Assembly: GCF_018687715.1 (NCBI RefSeq)
Contig: NC_056758.1
Location: forward strand, 6,017,501-6,081,500
Direction: 5' to 3'
Origin: Carya illinoinensis
Lineage: Eukaryota > Streptophyta > Magnoliopsida > Fagales > Juglandaceae
Length of the DNA: 64,000 bases
In this document: piece by piece, positions 9,208-20,200 of the stretch
How the letters are laid out: each line of letters opens with the position of its first letter
How positions within the stretch are numbered: the stretch's first letter is position 1
Notes under the pieces: model-generated
The model's database searches: none
Told to the model about the DNA's origin: nothing
What the model saw: only the letters and a program-made list of their open reading frames with translations
Translations under genes and position numbers: made by a program

Positions 9208-12200
9208 ATGGCTGAAGATGAATTGAAGGTATCGGGGATCGAGAAGTTTGATGGCACGGATTTTGGATACTGGATGATGCAGATAGAGGACTACCTCTAT
9301 GGGAAGAAACTTCATCTTCCACTATTGGGGCAACAACCGGAAAAGATGGATGATGCTAGTTGGAATCTGTTGGATCGACAGGTTCTGGGGGTTATTCGAT
9401 TAACCTTGTCGAGATCCGTTGCACACAACGTCATCAAGGAGAAGACGACTGCGGATCTCATGGCGGCTTTATCAGGTATGTATGAAAAGCCGTCAGCGAA
9501 TAACTAGGTACATCTGATGAAAAAGTTATTCAATTTGAAAATGGCAGATAGTACGTCTGTTGCACAACATCTGAATGATTTTAATACTATCACAAATCAA
9601 TTTTCGTCTGTTGAAATTGAATTTGATGATGAGATACGTGCACTGATACTATTGGCTTCATTGCCAAATAGTTGGGAAGCCATGAGAATGGCTATTAGTA
9701 ATTCTGCTGGTAAAACTAAACTGAAATATGATGATATTCGTGATTTGATTTTGGCTGAGGAGGTGCTCAGGAAAGATTCAGGCGAGACCTCAGGTTTGAG
9801 TTCAGCCCTAAATGTTGATTCTCGAGGGAGATCACATGACAGGAACTCAAACAGAGGAAGATCAAAATCAAAGTACAGGGGCAAGAGCAAGTCGAGGCCT
9901 GGTCAGCAGGCAACTTGCTGGAATTGTGGCAAAGCTGGCCACATAAAGAAAAACTGCAAAAACCCCAAGAAGACGGATAATGATAGTGCTAATGTGGTAA
10001 CTGAAGAAGTACAGGATGCACTATTGCTTGCAGTTCATAGTCCAGTTGATGACTGGATACTGGATTCAGGGGCTTCCTTCCATACATCTTCCCACCGGGA
10101 ACTAATGCAGAATTATGTTGCAGGTGATTTTGGGAAAGTATACTTGGCTGATGGTGAGCCTTTGAACGTAGTGGGGATGGGAGACATTGACATTGCACTC
10201 CCTGGCAAGAACAAATGGACCTTGCAAAAGGTCAGGCACATTTCTGAGTTGAAGAAGAACCTCATTTCTGTTGGGCAGCTTGATGAGTGTGGTCATTCAG
10301 TGGTGTTCTCAGATAGCACCTGGAAGGTCACAAAAGGGGCATTGGTACTAGCTCGGGGTAAGAAAACTGGTACATTATATATGACTACTGGTTTAATTCA
10401 CTATTGCTACTACCGTTGCAGAGAGCACAGCAGATTTGTGGCATTGTAGGCTTGGCCATATGAGTCAGAAGGGCATGACGGAACTTCTGTCTAGAGGCAA
10501 GCTACCAGAACTGAAGACAGTTGATCTCAGTATGTGTGAGAGTTGTGTTATGGGGAAACAAAAGAAGGTCAGCTTCTTGAAAAGTGGCAAGATACCAAAG
10601 ACAGGAAGACTTGATCTTGTGCACACAGATGTGTGGGGTCCTTCCCCAGTTGCATCTCTTGGAGGTTCTCGCTACTATGTTACGTTCATTGATGACCATA
10701 GCAGGAAGGTATGGATTTATTTTTTGAAACATAAGTCTGAAGTATTTAATGTTTTCAAAATTTGGAAAGCCATGGTTGAGACAGAGATAGGCTTGAAACT
10801 GAAGTGTTTGAGGTCTGATAATGGTGGTGAGTATGTTGATGGCGGGTTCAAGGAGTATTGTGCAGCTCTGGGTATCAGAATGGAGAAGACCATTCCTAGG
10901 ACACCACAGCAAAATGGAGTTGTTGAGCGTATGATCAGGACTATTAATGAGCGTGCTAGAAGCATGAGGTTGCACGCTGGACTACCACCCACTTTCTGGG
11001 CAGATGCAGTCAGCACTGCCGTTTATTTGATAAACAGAGGGCCATCAGTTCCACTGGATTGTGGATTGCCTGAGGAGGTTTGGAGCGGGAAAGAGGTTAA
11101 GTTTTCTCACCTTAAAACCTTTGGTTGTCTTTCTTATGTGCTTGTTGATTCTGATGCTCGTAGTAAGCTTGAGGCTAAGTCAAAGAAATGCTATTTCATT
11201 GGCTATGGAGACGAGGCATTTGGCTATCGTTTCTGGGATGATCAGGGTCGGAAAATCATAAGAAGCAGGAATGTGTTTTTCAATGAGAAAATGATGTACA
11301 AGGATAAGTCGAGTACAGTTTCTGCAGTAGCTCCTCAGGAGTCCCAGTTTGTAGGATTGGATGACCTACCAGAGGTCACAGTGCAGTGTAGAGATGTGAG
11401 TGACGGGGAGAGTGAGTCTAGTGCACCCATTCCTATTATTCCGCAGGCAGTTTCAGAACCGTCTACTCCTACAGTTGCAGTTCGCAGGTCAGTTAGGATT
11501 ATACATCCTCCACAGCGTTTCTCACCTATTTTGAATTACATTCTGTTGACAGATGGTGGAGAACTGCAGAGTTATGAAGAAACCTTGCAAGATGAGAATT
11601 CTAGCAAGTGGGAGCTGGCCATGAAAGACGAGATGGATTCCTTGCTAGGGAATCAGACATGGGAGTTGACAGAACTTCCATCAGGGAAGAAGGCATTACA
11701 CAACAAGTGGGTGTACCGGGTGAAAACTGAGCATGACGGCAGTAAGAGGTACAAGGCTAGACTTGTTGTAAAAGGCTTTCAGCAAAAGCAGGGTATTGAT
11801 TACTCTGAGATCTTTTCTCCTATGGTAAAGATCACAACTATCAGGATGGTACTGGCTATGATTGCTACTGAAGATCTATTTCTTGAGCAGTTAGATGTGA
11901 AGACAGCTTTTCTTCATGGAGACCTTGAAGAAGACATCTACATGCACCAGCCTGAGGGGTTTGTGGTACAGGGAAAGGAAGGTTCAGTTTGCAGACTGAA
12001 GAAGATCTTGTATGGCCTGAAGCAAGCTCCTAGACAGTGGTACAAGAAATTTGACAACTTCATGCACAGTGCAGGGTATATTAGATGTCAGGCAGATCAC
12101 TGTTGCTATGTTAGGCATTTTGACAATTCTTACATTATTTTGCTGTTGTATGTGGATGACATGCTTATTTCAGGGGCTAGTATTGATGAGATCAATAATC

Positions 12201-13113
12201 TGAAGAAGCAGATGTCAGAGCACTTTGCAATGAAGGATTTGGGAGCTGCAAAGCAAATCCTTGGTATGAGAATTGTCAGAGACAAAGTCAGAGGTACGTT
12301 GAGACTCTCACAGGCTGAGTATTTGAAAAAGGTACTCAGCAGGTTCAATATGGATAAGGCCAAACCAGTTGACACACCCTTGGGAAGTCACTTCAGACTC
12401 AGCAAGAATCAGTCACCAGAGTCAGAGGAGGAACAAGATTACATGAGTAAGGTTCCTTATGCCTCAGCTATTGGTTCACTTATGTATGCTATGGTTTGCA
12501 CAAGACCGGATATTGCCCATGCAGTAGGAGTTGTGAGTAGATACATGAGTAACCCAGGAAAGCAATATTGGGAAGCAGTGAAGTGGATTTTGAGGTACCT
12601 AAAGGGTTCCTCAGAAACCTGTTTATGTTTCTCTGGAGAGAGCTTGGAGGTGCAGGGCTATGTTGATGCTGATTTAGCTGGAGATATTGACAGCAGAAAG
12701 AGTACCATGGGCTTTGTTTATACACTTGGTGGTACTGTAGTGTCATGGGGTTCTAATCTACAGAAAACAGTTTCTTTGTCTACAACAGAAGCTGAGTATA
12801 TTGCAGTGTCAGAGGCTGCAAAGGAGATGGTATGGCTACAAGGCTTCTTGGAAGAATTGGGTAAGAAGAATCAGAAAGGCACACTCTCTACAGTGACAGT
12901 CAGAGTGCCATATTCCTTGCCAAGAATCCAGCATTCCATTCCAGGACCAAGCACATTCAGATCAGGTATCACTTCATACGGTCCTTGTTAGATGATGGAC
13001 AGTTGTTACTTGAGAAGATTTGTGGAAGCAAGAACCTTGCTGATATATTGACAAAGGGTGTTACGCTTGAGAAACTGAAGTTGTGCGCAACTTCAGTTGG
13101 TCTTCTAGAATGA
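9208..13113 (+). pseudogene. Copia gag-pol, broken by one nonsense and two frameshifts
   Basis: This is the polyprotein of the copia element. The start at 9208 is the first ATG after the primer-binding site. Features in order: Gag, with the FDGTDFGYWMMQIEDYL region; CCHC zinc knuckle at 9916-9957 (CWNCGKAGHIKKNC); protease DSGAS at 10063-10077; integrase HHCC from about 10440, then the DDE core with HTDVWGP, SDNGGEY and PQQNGVVER; reverse transcriptase at about 11690-12420 with the intact YVDDM box; and RNase H at about 12650-12870 with the TTEAEYIA motif. Three lesions are visible: TAG at 9505-9507 where the family usually has Lys, a one-base-class frameshift near 10399-10404 before integrase, and a 2-nt duplication near 12884-12889 before the C terminus. 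The last frame ends with TGA at 13111-13113. Most catalytic motifs survive, so inactivation looks fairly recent. Confidence 0.9.
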
Positions 13114-13203
13114 AGACAGGAGCAGTGAGTTGCAGAGGTGGAGGATATCATGTTTGAGGAAGACGGAGATACAGCGAGTGTACCAGTCTCCAAGTGGGAG
13201 AAT

Positions 13204-13667
13204 TGTTGAGTACTGTGGAATCTGGTCCACACAGCTCGAGCGGAGGCATTGGCCGCTCGAGCAAAGTCAGGCAGAGTTGAACGCTCGACGTCAGCTCGAC
13301 AGTGAGCTCGAGCGGGAGGAGTTCGCTCGAGCGGAGGCATTGGTCGCTCGAGCGACGTCAGCTCGACAGTGAGCTCGAGCGGGACGCGGAAGGGAAGTTC
13401 GTTCGACGCGCGCTCGACACGCCGCTCGAGCGAACATGCGATTTTTTACTCTTATGTCTATGTACTGTAGACACGAAAACACTGTGGATGAATAGTGTTG
13501 AGATCCATCTTGTAGTGTGACATTCCTCAATAATAAAATCCTCTGCAGCTCCCGTGGACGTAGGCAATTTGCTGAACCACGTACATCTTGTGTCGTGTGT
13601 GATTGAGTGTGTGATTGTTTTTCTCGTTCGTTGTTATTTTAATTCATTGTCATCGTTTTTCACAACA
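13204..13667 (+). repeat. 3' LTR of the copia element (464 bp)
   Basis: It starts TGTTGAGTACTGTGG and ends CACAACA. Compared with the 5' LTR it lacks about 25 bp in the second CTCGAG unit and about 30 bp spanning the TATA-like box, and it has a short duplication GAGTGTGTGATT at about 13605-13616. In the last 225 bp I count roughly eight single-base differences by eye. Confidence 0.92.
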
Positions 13668-13916
13668 TCAACAACTTTCAGGCACTACAAGAAAATGTCA
13701 TTTTTATGGCCAAAAAGTTATGCGAGGAGCAACAATTGGACGGCAGAGCTATTTTCAATTGTAACCGTGTTTTTGTTCTGGCGAGCGAAAAAAAAAATCA
13801 CCGCTAAAAAGACCTCATGTGACGAGTTTTCACAAACGCAAAAGGTTATTATAAAAACCTCGCGGCTTTTCTCCCTAGCAAGTTTCTTTCCCCACCCCCC
13901 TATTTCTTTTTCTTCT

Positions 13917-13935
13917 CCCCCCCCCCCCCCCCCCC
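13917..13935. repeat. Poly(C) tract
   Basis: A run of about 19 C in a pyrimidine-rich leader-like segment of the CACTA. Confidence 0.9.
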
Positions 13936-14095
13936 GTTTCTTTTCCCCTGACTCAATACACCATCTCTATTCTCAGTGAGTTTGTTACCCGCCCTTCCCA
14001 AGCCCTGCCTACTGTCGTGTCGTCGCCACCTCATCAAGGAGGTGAGTCTCTCAATCCTCCGTCTGCCTCGCTTTCTCTATCTTCATGTGTATGTG

Positions 14096-14097
<2 letters not shown>

Positions 14098-14161
<64 letters not shown>
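14098..14161. repeat. CT microsatellite in CACTA
   Basis: An uninterrupted (CT)n run of about 62 bp. Such runs are common in plant 5' UTRs, and it precedes the dehydrogenase fragment, so it may have come with the captured gene leader. Confidence 0.95.
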
Positions 14162-14164
<3 letters not shown>

Positions 14165-14535
14165 TCCATCTTCTTATGTGGGGAATCTCGACCGGAGCGT
14201 GGATGAGGGGCTGCTACCTAATGAATGGCTCTGTGTTCTTCAATTTTTTTCCCTCCCATTTTAGGTAAATGTATTGCAAGCATGCTATCTGAGCATAGTT
14301 TTATTGCCTTCATCTCTGTTTGTTTTGATTTTGTAGATTTGGAGTTCCTGTGTGTTTGGGTAAATTTTTTTTTTAGTCATTTTTGGGATATTCAGGTGTG
14401 TTTGGCGTTGAGTTACTTTAGATGTTTTTAGCTCTCCCCATCTAAAAATCTGGTGTTTTTCCTTCCAAGTCTTCTAAATTGTAATGCATTTTTGCGGAGT
14501 TACTTCAAATTTCTCAAACCATTGATGTATTACAG

Positions 14536-14624
14536 AGTGTTGGGTTCATAGGACTGGGAAATATGGGCTTCAGAATGGTGAATAATCTAATAAAGGTAGG
14601 ATACAAAGTGGCTGTTCATGACAT
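14536..14624 (+). pseudogene. Captured exon: 3-hydroxyisobutyrate dehydrogenase, NAD-binding motif
   Basis: The frame reads VGFIGLGNMGFRMVNNLIK and then VGYKVAVHDM, the N-terminal Rossmann motif (GxGxxG as GLGNMG) of plant mitochondrial 3-hydroxyisobutyrate dehydrogenase, an enzyme of valine breakdown. It is bordered by an AG acceptor (TACAG at 14531-14535) and a GT donor at 14625, so it was copied as genomic DNA with introns. The usual catalytic-domain exons are absent from the element. Confidence 0.75.
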
Positions 14625-14854
14625 GTAATGTTTTTATTTAAAAAAAAAAAAACTTCTTCATGACTTGTGAGAAAAAAAAGTAATCAGATTTCAATTGATT
14701 ATTTCATTAGTTTTGCATTTCGAAATGAGAATGATTCACTTAGTGTAAATTGAATTGATTCTATATACGTGGAGGCCAATGAACTTGTAGTTCATACCAA
14801 TTAAGACCTTTCAAGTGTGATATTAGCTAATTTGGGATATTTGATTGTTTTTAG

Positions 14855-14920
14855 AAACTCTAATGTCTTAAAGAAGTTCTCTGACTTGGGGGTTTCCACA
14901 AAAGAAATACCTTTGAAGTT
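14855..14920 (+). pseudogene. Captured exon 2: 3-hydroxyisobutyrate dehydrogenase
   Basis: After an acceptor TTTTTAG the frame reads NSNVLKKFSDLGVSTKE. This follows directly on the previous exon in the host family, where an N-x-NV-x-x-x-FSDLGVSTKE segment occurs. The joining phase (AT|A) is consistent. The frame is lost after about 14920, where the match ends. Confidence 0.72.
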
Positions 14921-15359
14921 ATTTTACACACATGACTTTTTCAAATTGAAGAAAACAATTGGACTTGGTACCAAGGTAAAACTTTTTCAGCTGTTTGCAC
15001 TTTTCTAACTTGAAGCATGTTATTATTTTTATTGTATGTAATGGTACAGATATGTCCAACTTCTTTAATAACAATCGTACTAATGTTCAGCAGGTTAGTT
15101 CAATGTAAGGCTACAAGTTTTGATTGAATATGATCTAATAAAAAACTTGTCTTTTGCTAGGATATTCACATGAAATGGTAGTGGAGTTGGAAGGAATTGG
15201 TGGTGGTGGAAAGATACAGCTAGAGGCTTGTTCCTTAACTATAGTTACTTTTAGTTGTTCCTTTGTGCTTTTGAAATCAGTTTCTTATTGAGTGATTGTT
15301 GTCTTAGGAATCAGATAATGGCAAGAACTTGGTTGGCTCAAAGATTAAGGTTTTCATGT

Positions 15360-15361
<2 letters not shown>

Positions 15362-15438
<77 letters not shown>
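15362..15438. repeat. CT microsatellite in CACTA
   Basis: A (CT)n run of about 77 bp, the second one within the transposon. It follows a short frame, ESDNGKNLVGSKIKV, at about 15308-15352 that might be another captured exon (see findings). Confidence 0.95.
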
Positions 15439-15440
<2 letters not shown>

Positions 15441-15782
15441 GACAGAAGAAAGGAAAACAGTAAGTGTAGATCACATATGGGTGTCCCTAAGTTTAGTATG
15501 TTTGCATGCAATTACAAATAAGGTATTTATTTTAGTCATATACACCGAAATTTCTAGTACCCAAGATAGCATGTCACTTTGTATGGTTTATCTGCTTCTT
15601 CAGTAATGATTTTTGCAGTATCTCTACATAGATTGTTTATTCTTGAAATCATTCTACCAAATGACAGTCTTTCAAGGGTCTGCCAAATATTCAATGTATT
15701 CATTATATTACTCAATTGATTAAATAGTTGAAGCGTTAGATTCACATCAGCAAGTTGTTTCTTTGACTACAGTTATTCTCTT

Positions 15783-16020
15783 TTGCTAAGACACACAACA
15801 AAGGAAGCAATTGCTGCATGCATAGAGGCAATTGAACCAGCTCGGGCTGCATTGACATCTCAGTTGTGGAACACAGTGATAAATGATCTCATGGAAGGTT
15901 TAACAAAACATGGTTGGTTTACAGAACTTGATATTGCTGGTGAACCACCTCCTGTGAGATTTTCTTTGATGGAATGGATCAAGCAAGCCAAGGAAGTTCA
16001 AGCAATGGTTTTTATTGCAA
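15783..16020 (+). pseudogene. Captured exon: D-alanine-D-alanine ligase family protein
   Basis: The frame reads LRHTTKEAIAACIEAIEPAR, then LTSQLWNTVINDLMEGL and MEWIKQAKEVQAMVFIA. This corresponds to the middle of the long plant D-Ala-D-Ala ligase family protein, just before the second ATP-grasp module, whose bacterial relatives join two D-alanines. The frame is open for about 75 codons. The link to the following exon at 16259 has no clean donor, so splicing may be broken. Identification is from memory of the family. Confidence 0.7.
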
Positions 16021-16258
16021 GTTTTGATTACCATCCATTTATTTTCTAGTGGAGGAATATTACATTTGTTTCTTTTTCTTTGAGTCTCAAAAACATGATA
16101 GCTTACTACTAATTTTTTATGCATGGATTTGGTGTTATTTTTTTTAAATGAAAAAATCACCTTTAATAAAATATACTACTCTGAACACAGCTAATATGTG
16201 GAATGGACATCGTCTTCTTTGCACTCACTCTTTTTGAAGTTTATCTTTTATTATTTGT

Positions 16259-16318
16259 AGTGCATGGAGGTATTGGTGAAGATGGTACACTTTAGGCTTT
16301 GTTGGAAGCTGAAGGGTT
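16259..16318 (+). pseudogene. Captured exon 2: D-Ala-D-Ala ligase family, with in-frame stop
   Basis: After a TTTGTAG acceptor the frame reads VHGGIGEDGTL, stop (TAG at 16293-16295), ALLEAEG. HGGIGEDGTLQ is the hallmark motif of this family, so the stop replaces the usual Gln. The copy cannot encode the domain. Confidence 0.75.
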
Positions 16319-16420
16319 TCTTATACAACTTTTATCTTACAAATCAACTGTTTTAAGAGGATTGTATGTTCTCCCAGTACCGATTGCTCATTTCTTTCTT
16401 TCTTTCTTTCCAATTGAAGG

Positions 16421-16475
16421 CCTTGGAGTGATTGCTTTGAAGACTTGTATGGAAAAAGTTGCAACATCTAATTCT
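16421..16475 (+). pseudogene. Captured exon 3: D-Ala-D-Ala ligase family
   Basis: The frame reads GVIALKTCMEKVATS, the segment that follows the HGGIGEDG exon in the family (a GPGV-x-AS-x-x-CMDKVATS-like stretch). The GPG part is not visible. This is the last recognisable piece before the CACTA right subterminal zone. Confidence 0.65.
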
Positions 16476-17241
16476 CTTTACATATTTTAAGTTGCCGTGG
16501 CTATATGTGAAACCCATATGTGCACATTATAGTTTTGATGTTGTTTCTTTTATCAATCCCTTGCATATGTTTGCACAGAAAGCATGCAGAGTATATACTT
16601 TTGAGCCATCACCTAATGGATGAAATATCTAAATTTCAACTGGAAGCAAAACATAGAAAAGTATGCATTTGGTGAATCTATTGCAAACATATTTATGAGG
16701 ATATTTTGAACATGACACAGGTGAAATCCATGTGTCATGTTTGCATATTCAACTTTTACATGATGTTTATCATTTAGAGGACATTTATTTTTATTCTTTT
16801 GGATAATTTTTATTGTGCTTGGATTTTTATTGATTTACCTTGAAATATACAATTTTTATTTGGCCTGCTTTTTTTACTAATGTAGTTTTATGCTTGTATA
16901 ATTTTTTTTTGGGGATAATTATTACTTGCGGCAATTCGCCTCATATTTTTTTTAAAGGACCCAAATACTTGTTGCAAATAACTATTTCCGGAGATCCAAC
17001 CCCGCGGCAAAATGCTTTTGCCTTAGTTGAAAACATATTATTTCCGACGGAATTCCTTCACATCAAAAACTCTTCAATCTGACGAATTCCAAAGCTCACC
17101 GCAGTTCATCAAACCAGACGTTTTATTCTCGGCCAATTTGCTGCGAACGACTTTCAGTCGGTTTATTCCTTTGGCGGTGAAAGATATGCTTTTTACGGCA
17201 AAATTATGTTGCCGCAAAATACAAGATTTTTTGTAGTGAGG

Positions 17242-20200
17242 GAGTCTTCTTCAAAAAGAACATGCTCCAGATTGAGCTCCTTGCATAGAGTAGTTGCTTC
17301 CAATAAGCCCCTAGCTTAAGCTATCGAAGGTTCCACACAATAACTTAGAGGTTTCATCAGACTTACTAAAACATGGCCTTCATCATCCCTAATAACAACA
17401 AAAATACCAATTTTTTTAATTATCAGCACTGATGGCTACATCCCAATTTGCTTTGACCCAATTTGGTGGAGGGGCTTCCCACTATGATGGCTGAGATTGT
17501 GTTATCCCCTGTTGAGTGCTTATAGTCTTCATAGCAGCCCAATAAGTAGAGAATTAATGTACAACATTATTATATAGAACAACAAGATCTTGGGATGAAC
17601 CTTAAAAAATCATTTTGTTTCTTCTTAGCCAAATTGATCTAGCAATAACAGCAAATAAAACCAAATCCTGTGATATTAGTCTCTCCATCATCTGAACAAA
17701 GATTTTATTAAAAGTCATATATGTTAGAGCTGCTTTCTGGAAAGCTTTATCTCCTAGTAAAGTCATATATGTGAGAGCTGCTTTCTGGAAAGCTTTATCT
17801 CCTAGTAACCACACCTTACACTGAGGGATAGGACCATAGGATATGGCCTGGAGATTCAACCTCTTGTAAACAGACGGGACAAGCAGCTCTTGCAACCACA
17901 TTTCTTAAATAAGTTTAATTTATGGGAAGAGTATCAATACAAGCATGCCACATGAAGACTTTAACTGCATTTGTTGTTTTCAGAGACCATATTTTCTTCC
18001 ATAGATACTAAGGCACAAACTATTGTGAAGATTCCCCTCTACTACTCTGAGATAGCTGCATACATAGTTGCTAAGCACTTTTCACAGTAAACTTCCCATC
18101 TGAATTTCCACCCCACACTAGATTGTTTGAAACCTCTTGACCAATCACAAGAATCTGCATGAGTTGAACTATATCATTATGATTAAAAACAGCTTGAAGT
18201 AGATCCATATTCTACCAGCCAGCCCTTGTGTCAATTAGTTCTGAAATTAGAGCATTTTTAGATAATATACTCACTAGAGATTGAATTTGATTTGTTTTAG
18301 TATGTGGCAACCACTCATCTTTCCAAATGTGGACTTGCTGACCATCACCAATTCTCCATACCATTCCTTCATTCAGTAAATGAGTTGCATGCCAGATACT
18401 TCTCCAAATATATGAAGGCTTTGATCCCAATGTAGCACCAATGACAAATGAGTGTGGGAAGTATTTGGCTTTGAAAATTTTACTTGGAAGGGAGTTTGGA
18501 GATTAACATTCTCCATGCCTGCTTTGTCAAGAGTGCATAATTAAAGGACTCTAGATCCCTAAAATCCATTCCACCATATGGCTTCCCCACACACAAAGAC
18601 TCCACTTTTTCCAATGTATTCTGGTCTCATTGTCTTGATTACCCACCGAAAATTCGAGATGAGAGAGATAAGCTTCTTACATAGACATCTAGGCAGTAGA
18701 AACACACTCATACAATATGTGTGAATGGCTTGCAGAACTGCTTTAATGAGGATTTCCTTCCCTACCATAGATAGTAACTGTGTCTTCGAGTTAATCAATC
18801 TACTCCTCAATCTGTCAACCTGTCCATTAAAAGTAGCAGTTTTTTATTGACCAGCCAAAGAGGGGACCAACCAAAGAGGGGAGTCCCAAGTTCTTATCCA
18901 TATTAGAAGAAGTCCTCAAACTTGCAATCTCCATTAAATATTCTTTAGTGGAAGAGCCTGTGTTTTTATTGAAGAAGAGTGATGTTTTATCCCTATCGAG
19001 GTACTTTTGTGATGTAGATTCATAGAGACCCAAAATGCTATTTAGTCTTATCCATTTATGTACACTTGCTTTACAAAATAAAAGACAGTTATCAGCAAAA
19101 AAGAGGTGACTCATTTTCACCATCCCTCTAGCTATAGGCACACCAGATAATAGACCTTGTTGAGTAGCAGCAGTTAATTGAGAACTTAAGGTTTCAACAC
19201 AAAGGATGAATAAGTATGGTGATAGTGGGCAGCCCTGTCTTAATCCTCTTTGTGGAGTAAACTTCTCAAAAGGTACGCCATTTACCATAATTGAAAAGCA
19301 AGAAAGAAGAGGAATTAATGCATTTTATAACCAAATCAACCCACTTATCTGCAAACCCCAATTTAGACATCACATATGCTAGAAAGTCTCACTCAACTCT
19401 ATCATATGCCTTGCTCATATCCAATTTCAAGGTCATATATCCTTGTCTTCCATGTAGTTGTGTTTGCATAGTATGAAGAGTTTCATATGCAGCCATAATA
19501 TTATCAATAATTAAGCATCCAAGAATAAAAGCACATTGATTTTGAGAAATAATGGCAGGCAATATCAGTTTTAACCTGTTTGCAAGCATCTTGGTAATAG
19601 CTTTGTAAACCACATTAAGTAGGCTATGGGTTAATAATCAGTAACAGACTTTGGGTTTCTACCCTTAGGGATCAACACAATAGTGTAATTGATGTTAGCA
19701 ATATTTCCCTCTCCATTTAGAAAAGACAGCACTGCATTACATACCTCATCACCAACAATAGACCAATGAGTCTAATAAAAGCAAGTCCCATAGCCATCTG
19801 AAATATAGCTTCCTTAACAAATCGAGTAACTTTCTTTGTAAGAGTAGAAAGACATGTCATAATGTTAGTTGGAGAGGAAGAAGTAAATAACCTTTGGTAG
19901 TATTTAGTGAAAGCACTGCCAATTCCTTTGGGATCATAGAACATATTTCCTTGTTCATTCATTACTTGCAGTATATTATTTCTTTTTTTCCTCTAACTTG
20001 CACAATGATGGAAATATTTGGTGTTGCGATCCCCTTGTTGCAACCAGTGGACTTTTGCTCTTTGTTTCTATTTCAGGTTCATTCTCTCAAGATGATTGTT
20101 GATCTCCTTTCGAAGACTTGTGTACTCCTCCACAATGTCTACATTTAGGTTTTGTTGCATAATCTTGAGTTGCATAACTTTTGTTTGTAGCCAATCATCA

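Larger units (their letters stand above)
8660..13667 (+). mobile_element. Complete Ty1/copia retrotransposon with LTRs and TSD
   Basis: A full-length copia element. It has TG...CA LTRs at both ends, a perfect 5-bp target duplication TCAAC (8655-8659 and 13668-13672), a primer-binding site matching initiator Met-tRNA just after the 5' LTR, gag-pol, and a purine-rich tract AAGTGGGAG just before the 3' LTR. Domain order is Gag, CCHC knuckle, protease, integrase, reverse transcriptase, RNase H, which is copia order. The Gag style is Tnt1/Tork-like. It is inserted in the RNase H domain of the minus-strand LINE. Confidence 0.93.
13683..17238 (+). mobile_element. CACTA transposon carrying host gene fragments (Pack-CACTA)
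   Basis: A 3.56-kb DNA transposon. The left terminus is CACTACAAGAAAATG and the right terminus is its inverted counterpart, TTTTTTGTAGTG. A perfect 3-bp target duplication AGG flanks it (13680-13682 and 17239-17241), diagnostic of the CACTA (En/Spm) superfamily. The right subterminal zone, 16920-17230, is rich in GCGGCAA/TTGCCGC motifs, which are typical transposase-binding repeats. There is no transposase. Instead the interior has exon-intron fragments resembling two host genes (14536-14920 and 15783-16475), both on the plus strand, and two CT microsatellites. It inserted in the LINE, 10 bp from the copia target duplication. Strand is given by gene-fragment orientation. Confidence 0.88.

Noticed and set aside
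9597..9890. Minus-strand ORFs inside gag-pol (also 10502-11016, 12130-12746)
   Set aside because: Antisense shadows of a real polyprotein; no promoter-like features, unlike the ORF at 1744-2169.
13130..13567. Several ORFs across the copia 3' LTR
   Set aside because: They follow the CTCGAG repeat on both strands and are shadows.
14098..14206. Leu/Ser-rich ORFs through CT runs (also at 15362, 23957, 26655, 28638, 34514)
   Set aside because: They are translations of dinucleotide microsatellites with no start context or domain.
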